64,000 bases of DNA from Halisarca cf. caerulea. Lineage: Eukaryota; Porifera; Demospongiae; Chondrillida; Halisarcidae. This document shows positions 57,936 to 64,000 of this stretch, piece after piece. The stretch covers positions 1,675,201 to 1,739,200 of the forward strand of contig CAUJGJ010000313.1 of NCBI GenBank assembly GCA_963170055.1, given 5' to 3'. Made by a program: the position numbers and the translations under genes. Positions within the stretch are counted from its first letter, which is position 1; the number at the start of each line of letters is the position of its first letter. The notes beneath the pieces were generated by a model. It did no database searches, was not told the DNA's origin, and worked only from the letters and a program-made list of their open reading frames with translations.

Positions 57936-60900
57936 ATGGGGAACAAGATCCACTTGGCTTGCTGGAGAGGAGACGTAGCAGCTCTTGAATACTACACTCA
58001 AGACAGTAAATATTGCTCTCCTAAGTTGAAAATGCCAGATGTATTTGGGGTCTATCCCATCCACATCTTAGTATACTGTGGCCATACCAGTAAATGCTTG
58101 TGGGACAGTTTATTCAAACTTATGGACGATTACCATGACTGTGATGTAACATTTGATGGGATAACTGCAATGGATTTGACAATAGGAAAGCCCACCATCC
58201 AAAGGAAACTCTTAGCTTACCAGACTATGCTAAAGGGTAGATACTTCTATAGGTTGGGCCAAATGCATACTATACATCACGAAGCCTTACATAGTATATT
58301 TGAACATTACCAACAAAATAAGCTCTCAGATGCACTGTTGCCTCAACTGGGACCCCAAAACATCCATGGGACTCTATACCCAGGTGCTCCATCATTCTTT
58401 ACTCCATTGTTCATTGCTGTACTTGCTAATGATGCATCTTTTCTGAAGGCGATTATCTCAAGAGGAGCTAGGCCTGATTATCAACCACCCGACTTGGAAG
58501 CCAATTATAATTTGCTCCATTTCTGTGCACACTTGGACCATTACCAGCTGATTCCAACACTAGCAATGGCAGGATGTCCTATAGCTACTGTCGCAATGCT
58601 AGATAAGTTTGACACACCACTGGTGATTGCTGCTCAGCGTGGAAACATTCAAAGTATCAATGTATTGTGTACATTGCCAGGCTTTAGCTTGGAGTCTTCA
58701 TTTGGGCTTCATGCTCTACAAGCAGCAGCAAGAAATGGTCAGTTTCTTGCAATTCGCACATTAGTAAAGCTTGGTTGCAATGTCAATAGTCCTTTGCCAA
58801 GGACTGGGATCACACCTCTTCATGCTGCTGCTCAGGGAGATCATGTTGGAGCAGTGAAAACCTTACTTGAGCTTGGCGCAGATCCCTTCAGTGTAACTAT
58901 TCATCAAGAAACTGCTCTTCATTTTGCTGCCAGATATGGGTCTTCACAGGTTGTTCCAATTCTCGTTGAGGCAGGTCTGTCCCCGTACCAGCAGCAAATG
59001 GACGGCGTTATGAATCCCCTGTATATTTCTATTTGGCATGAAGAATTAAGTGTGCTAAAGGAACTTGTCAATTTTGAGTGCCCCATTCCCAGCTTCTACA
59101 CAGAGTTCAACCTCTTACACTTTGCTCTCAAGGCCCGCTTTCATCTTTCTAATGTAAAGCAAATGAAATCTTCCTCAGATGCACGTGACTGTGAAATCCT
59201 CTTTTCTTTCCAAATGGGATCTGTTAATTTCACATATTCTATTCCTTCGGCTGCATATGATGCAACTCATAATTGCATGAGTTTGCAATTTCTGAAAGAA
59301 ATAATCAATCTAGGATCCGATATAATGGAGGCAGATGAAAATACAGGGTTTCTTCCCATTCATGCTGCAGCCTATCTCAATGATGCAGAAGCCATACAAC
59401 TGCTCATTGATGTTGGCTGTCCCTGTGATTCCTTAACTGTAAATACGTCAGATGGTGGCAGCAGAATGACCCCTTTGCAGGTAGCTGCCATGAGAGATTC
59501 CATCGAGTCTATCAAAGTTCTAGCAGGTAACGGATGTAAAATCAACTTCCATTATCCACAAGAAGACCCTCCTGTACACATTGCCATTTCTTATGGCTCA
59601 GTGAGAGCTCTTGCAGCATTACTACAGCTAGGTGCTGATATTAATTTAGAAAATTATAATGGCATCTTCCCTCTTCAAATGGCAGCAGTCTGCAACCAAC
59701 CTGAAATGATTGAACTTCTTGTTGAATATGGTGCCAGTGTGTCTGCTGAGTACAGCAAGTGCCCAAAGCAAACAATCATGGAAGAAGTCTGCCATGGGGT
59801 CGGCCAAGAGATGGATGATGTACTTGCCAATGGCAAGGATATATCCTGCATGTCACACTTTGCCAGTGATAATAAAATCAACCCAAATAGAACAGCTGTG
59901 AAGAAGCTGTTAAGGCAATCACTGCTCCATCACCCAACTCTTGTCCTAGCTGTCATGGCAAACAGCTGTGATGCTGTAAGGAAACTTCTTGATCTTGGAG
60001 CTGATCCAAATACAAATGTTTTCTGCTCTAATGTCCTCTTGTGTGCCTGTCAGTCGGGAAATTCAGAAATGGCTTCACATTTGATTGCCTTTGGAGCTCA
60101 TATGGAGGCCACAGATGCACTAGGAAATCGTCCCATTCACTCTGCTATTAAAAGCAACCAACCTGCTGTGGTACAAGTTCTTATTGATAGTGGATGCAAT
60201 GCCATTTCTCCAAAGATAACAGTTGGACACCTAGATTTAACACCTTTTCAGCTTGCATCACTCATGTGCAGACCAAAAATTCTGCTAATGTTGTGTGAAT
60301 TGAATCCCGCCATTAGCCAGGAAGCAGTATCCAATCTGTCCCCATTACATCTTGCTTTGATAGGTCCCCATGTCAGCTTTGTGGACCATGACTGGAGTGT
60401 AGGCAATGCTACCATTAGCCTAGGAAGTCAAGAAGAAACTGTTAAGCTGTTGCTGTCAGTTGGCTGCAATGCAAATTCTACTGATCATGAGGGGCTAACA
60501 CCACTAGACCTCGCATTGTACTATAAGTCTGATAGATTAGTGGAATTGCTAACCATGGCTAATGTAGAAAGTGGAAAAAGAATCATGGGCAAGGAACAAT
60601 TGGCCAAGAGAGTCCAGTATCTTGAAAAAGAAGTGGGATGTGTTGTAACAGAACCCTTGAAACATAGGTTAGATGTACTTGAAGGTCAAGTAGGGAGTCT
60701 AGAATCCAGGGTTGACCAAATGGAGGCACGACTGCAAAAACTGGAAATTGAACGTAGTCAACAGTGCATGCCTTATGCTCAATATATTATGTACCCAAGA
60801 ATTTTCCCCAGCGACCTTTTTGGTGAGTTATAACATTGTGTACTATACAATAATTCTCTTTGTGTCCATGTACATGTATGCATGGTCCAACAATCACTGA

Positions 60901-62460
60901 TGGCTTTTAATATCCAGCTAGTGTTAGTATTGTACAGTTACCTTAAGGTCACAAATGTTAGCAGGTACTAATTTTAGCGTTTTTCGGTGGCCATTATTTA
61001 GCAGGTATTTTTTTAGTGATTTAATAGCATTTTTGTACCAAATCTGTAGTTAGCGATTTTGGAAATGTTACCTTTACCAATTAATGCTGGGTACCCAATC
61101 CTTTTCCAGTTCTTTCTATAAATCACCATTTCTAACACCTACCTGAATACTATACTGTTGCAATAGAAAGCTGCAGAAACCACTAAGATCACAAAACCTA
61201 AGCTTGTAGATAAGGCTATCGAAGAATTGATCGTGTCAGTGTACAGCTTGAAGAAATCGTTATTGCTGTTGGGTGAATTTAAATCGAACATTATTTAAAC
61301 GAATACATGTTACAATCCAATGATTCCTTTGAACTTTACATACATGTATTTGGTTCACTGCTTGCCGTTTATTTTGCTGACTTTGTGTTGATTTTACTTC
61401 TGTTGGGAGCCACCATTTTCTCCCGTGTCGTGCATAGTACATCCTTACAAATTGTATAATACAAAATATTAGGGTGTACATTTATTGGCGGGTAAATTGT
61501 TAGCGGGCACTTAAGTTAGCGAATTTGAAGCTCCTCGCTAATTTCGCTAAAGTTAGTACCCGCTAACATTTGTAGCCTTAAGGTATAATATACTTACAAT
61601 GGGTTACACAATACTCAGAATAAAGTTAATGTAATTACGAAATCTTGGCAGCATAAATGTGCAAATATGTATTCTACCATATTGTTTTCATGGGACTGAT
61701 GTCAATTCTTGATTTCATTCTTGGCTATCCGTAAAAACTACAGATTTATGCATGAACTTAATTTAATATGTATATAGGTGTCACTGAATAATGCCATGCA
61801 GAAAATTTTCCCTCACATAAATTCACATATTCACAGCTTATAAACATGCATCTTAAATTGTAAGATGCCAATTTGATACTATAATATGAAGGAATCGCTG
61901 AAATGATGATTTTTGAAGGCTGATTGCACAAATTGCATATTGTTACGAACGTAAATCTGCATGTACATAATGCTGCATAGATCACAGTTGAAATTGCATA
62001 ATACTGTTAGTTTCTTTTCACACATTCTCCTGCTGTAGTGGTATAGTGTTGTATTTGCTGAGTAAGTGAGCTCTATATGTGCCTGGTAATCTATTTTTAC
62101 ATATTATTTATAGGAACAAAGGCTGTGAAATCTTTCATGCAATCATTTCTTGGCACCTTCATGAAAGCTGCTAGTGTAAAAGAAGTGGCATCTAACTTAC
62201 ATAGGAGAAAAGTCATTCCAGAACCCGTCAAGACCGAGATTGAAAGAGCTCTAGACAGAAAAACAGCAAACGGTCACCTCTATGACCATCTCTATTCTCA
62301 AGGTACTCTCGAAACTATTCAGGTAGTCTGTGATGTATTCATCAAAGAAGAAGGCTATCCTAGGATGAATGGCCTTGGAAGGGACATGAAAGAAAATTTG
62401 ATGCGTAGACAGTACATCTTGCATGAAACAGTAAAACAGTCTAGTGACTCATTTTGCTAG
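57936..62460 (+). CDS. Ankyrin repeat / coiled-coil / CARD-like protein, copy 3 (two coding exons)
   Basis: Coding exon 1 is 57936-60822, coding exon 2 is 62114-62460; about 1077 residues. Start ATG of MGNKIHLACWRGDV; a possible 5' UTR acceptor (tatttgcag) ends at 57893, and two tiny upstream ORFs precede the start. Ankyrin repeats such as TPLHAAAQGDHVGAVKTLLE and TALHFAARYGSSQVVPILVE fill about residues 150-870; a coiled coil (LKHRLDVLEGQVGSLESRVD) spans about 884-945. The exon ends TTTG|GTGAGT (phase 1), so the stop after LFGEL is intronic. Exon 2 follows tttatag and joins as Gly-Thr-Lys; its CARD/death-fold-like domain includes HRRKVIPEPVKTEIERALD and FIKEEGYPRM. Closest in sequence to pseudogene copy 1. 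An adaptor or sensor role is inferred only from the domains. A MITE sits in the intron. Confidence 0.87.
60941..61583. mobile_element. MITE (CCTTAAGG ends) in intron of ankyrin copy 3
   Basis: CCTTAAGGTCACAAATGTTA at the left and TAACATTTGTAGCCTTAAGG at the right are inverted repeats, flanked by TA (60939-60940, 61584-61585). Sub-terminal GCAGGTACTAA / TTAGTACCCGC also pair. 643 bp, no coding capacity. Confidence 0.85.
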
Positions 62461-62990
62461 TTAGTGATCGGTACTAAGTTACATAAGTAGTTCTTAGCAG
62501 TGACTGACCCGGAAATGTCAAACTGAGTCCAACATATTATTATTATACATTTTTTCAACTTGAATTTAGATTTTTATAATAAGAACTATAATATTATTGC
62601 TTAATTGAGAGAATATTGCATGCGGAATACACTTCTCGTAGTCTCCATTTAGTATCACAAGGACGTTTGATAATATCAACATTTCATATGTAAACTGGCA
62701 TTTGCATTCAATGGGCTTTGTATATATGTGGACATGTGCAGGGAATTCGAATATAATATATTCATCTTTATATTTAGTGAAACATACATCCGGGTAACTA
62801 TTATAGTCTCGTTAACGTTCCCAGCCCCACTTCCACCTGCCATTTTTTGCATGAGGTGGAGAAATAGGTCTGGCACCTATGTCCGTAATTCTTGGATATA
62901 TATGGATTGCGAAATACTTTGTGCATTTCACCTGATCATTCTTGGCTTAGAGTACTTCTGTAAAGGATAAACATTCTAAATGAGAGGTGG

Positions 62991-63039
<49 letters not shown>

Positions 63040-63620
63040 GGTCTCACCAATCATATCTACATGCTATATTGAATTAAAGCAACAACTTTCAGCATGCTAT
63101 ATAAATTGTTTCCACAATCCTCGTATGTAAATCATGTATGCAGGATGTAACTATATGCAGTAGACTGTTGTGGTACTTATAGACTTTATCACAGAAATTG
63201 TGGAATTTATACTATAGCAAGCCATTTTAATTAAATTGCATTAAATTATAGCTCAACATGCTAATATGTTGTACATTAAATGAATTCAATGGAATTAATA
63301 TTACATGTTTGAAATACCCAGAATAATAATATGCATTATGTTTTTTTAAACATTGCGCATGCAATTGTGATTACAAGGTAACTATTATTGCATAATATTG
63401 TATTACATGTACAAATGGCTGTGTTCTATATAGCCAGAATTTTTCTATAGCAGGGAGGCGAGGGGTATAGCATAAGTCAGTGATTGCAGTACAGTAAATT
63501 CTTGCCACAATTCTCTTTCATCCAAGTCAATGTAAAGCAAAATTAACTAATCCATGCACAATGATGATGGATTTCTGCTCCTATACTCATAATCCCCATG
63601 TTATGTTCTCACACAAGAAT
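62461..63620. other. No recognisable gene
   Basis: AT-rich downstream DNA with a (TA)n tract at about 62994-63036. Nothing else supported. Confidence 0.55.
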
Positions 63621-63623
63621 TAA

Positions 63624-63825
63624 AGCAGGGTGGGGAGAATAAAAGCAGGGTAAGGGAGAATGGAAGCAGGGTGGGGAGAATGGAAGCAGGGTGGGGAGAA
63701 TAAAAGCAGGGTGGGGAGAATGGAAGCAGGGTAGGGAGAATGGAAGCAGGGTATAATATGGATAATGAAAGCAGGGTGGGGAAAATGACAGCAGGGTGGT
63801 ACCACCCTGCTACCCTGCTTTAGCT
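63624..63825. repeat. 20-bp minisatellite (AGCAGGGTGGGGAGAATGGA)
   Basis: About eight copies with small changes (GGGTAAGGGAG, GGGTAGGGAG, ATAAA/ATGGA endings), closed by an inverted unit AGCAGGGTGGTACCACCCTG. Confidence 0.9.
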
Positions 63826-64000
63826 AAAACCCTGCATGGGTGCAATATGCGCGTATGTGCATATATATTATACATGTGTGCATGTGTGCATTTAGAATTA
63901 TTATGACACTTATCCACGCGGACTCACATACACATGTATACAGTATAGTATTTGTAGGGACATGCATATCTACATGCCTAGAAGAAATTCTAGCCATGCA

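Noticed and set aside
63620..63805. Pro/Leu/His-rich small protein on the minus strand
   Set aside because: It is the translation of a 20-bp minisatellite.

Overview
The window looks like nuclear DNA of an early-branching marine metazoan, possibly a demosponge (inference, not proven). It is AT-rich and full of (TA)n and (TG)n microsatellites, has small spliced genes with GT-AG introns, and carries animal-type transposons and RLE-type non-LTR retrotransposons. I see no bacterial operons, phage genes, rRNA, tRNA or CRISPR.

The only host-like genes are three paralogues of one family, all on the + strand. Each has a possible 5' UTR intron acceptor just before the start, one very large exon coding a protein that begins MGNKIHLA and is almost entirely ankyrin repeats plus a C-terminal coiled coil, then an intron, then a short exon coding a CARD/death-fold-like domain. 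Copy 1 (about 2.6-6.7 kb) is a decayed pseudogene. Copy 2 (36.6-41.6 kb) and copy 3 (57.9-62.5 kb) are open. The ankyrin exon seems to end in a stop codon, but in both open copies that stop lies in the intron just after a GTGAGT donor. The CARD exon joins in the same phase in all three copies.

Most of the rest is a nest of mobile elements. At 10.2-13.3 kb there is an intact non-LTR retrotransposon ORF (reverse transcriptase plus C-terminal restriction-like endonuclease). At 14.6-20.4 kb a second copy is interrupted by a 2.7-kb DNA transposon with a Mutator/Kolobok-like DDE transposase, 17-bp inverted ends and a TTAA target duplication. A third RT copy survives as a fragment at 54.8-55.6 kb. 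At 29.1-32.5 kb, on the minus strand, lies a relic of a different retroelement; a 772-bp MITE split a Gly-Gly-Leu-Gly-Ile coding stretch and left a 2-bp duplication. At 43.26-50.70 kb there is a 7.4-kb DNA transposon with 79-bp inverted ends and a perfect 9-bp target duplication. It codes a RecQ-like helicase on + and a multi-exon DUF6589 transposase on -, arranged tail to tail, and it holds another transposon inside one transposase intron. It resembles the helicase-bearing Academ (AcademH) lineage.

The 22-36 kb stretch has no host gene I can support. It is a patchwork of MITEs, foldbacks and short-motif arrays, including a hairpin with a hammerhead-ribozyme-like core and three elements whose ends carry p53-half-site-like palindromes. 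Further MITEs sit in the introns of the ankyrin-CARD genes.
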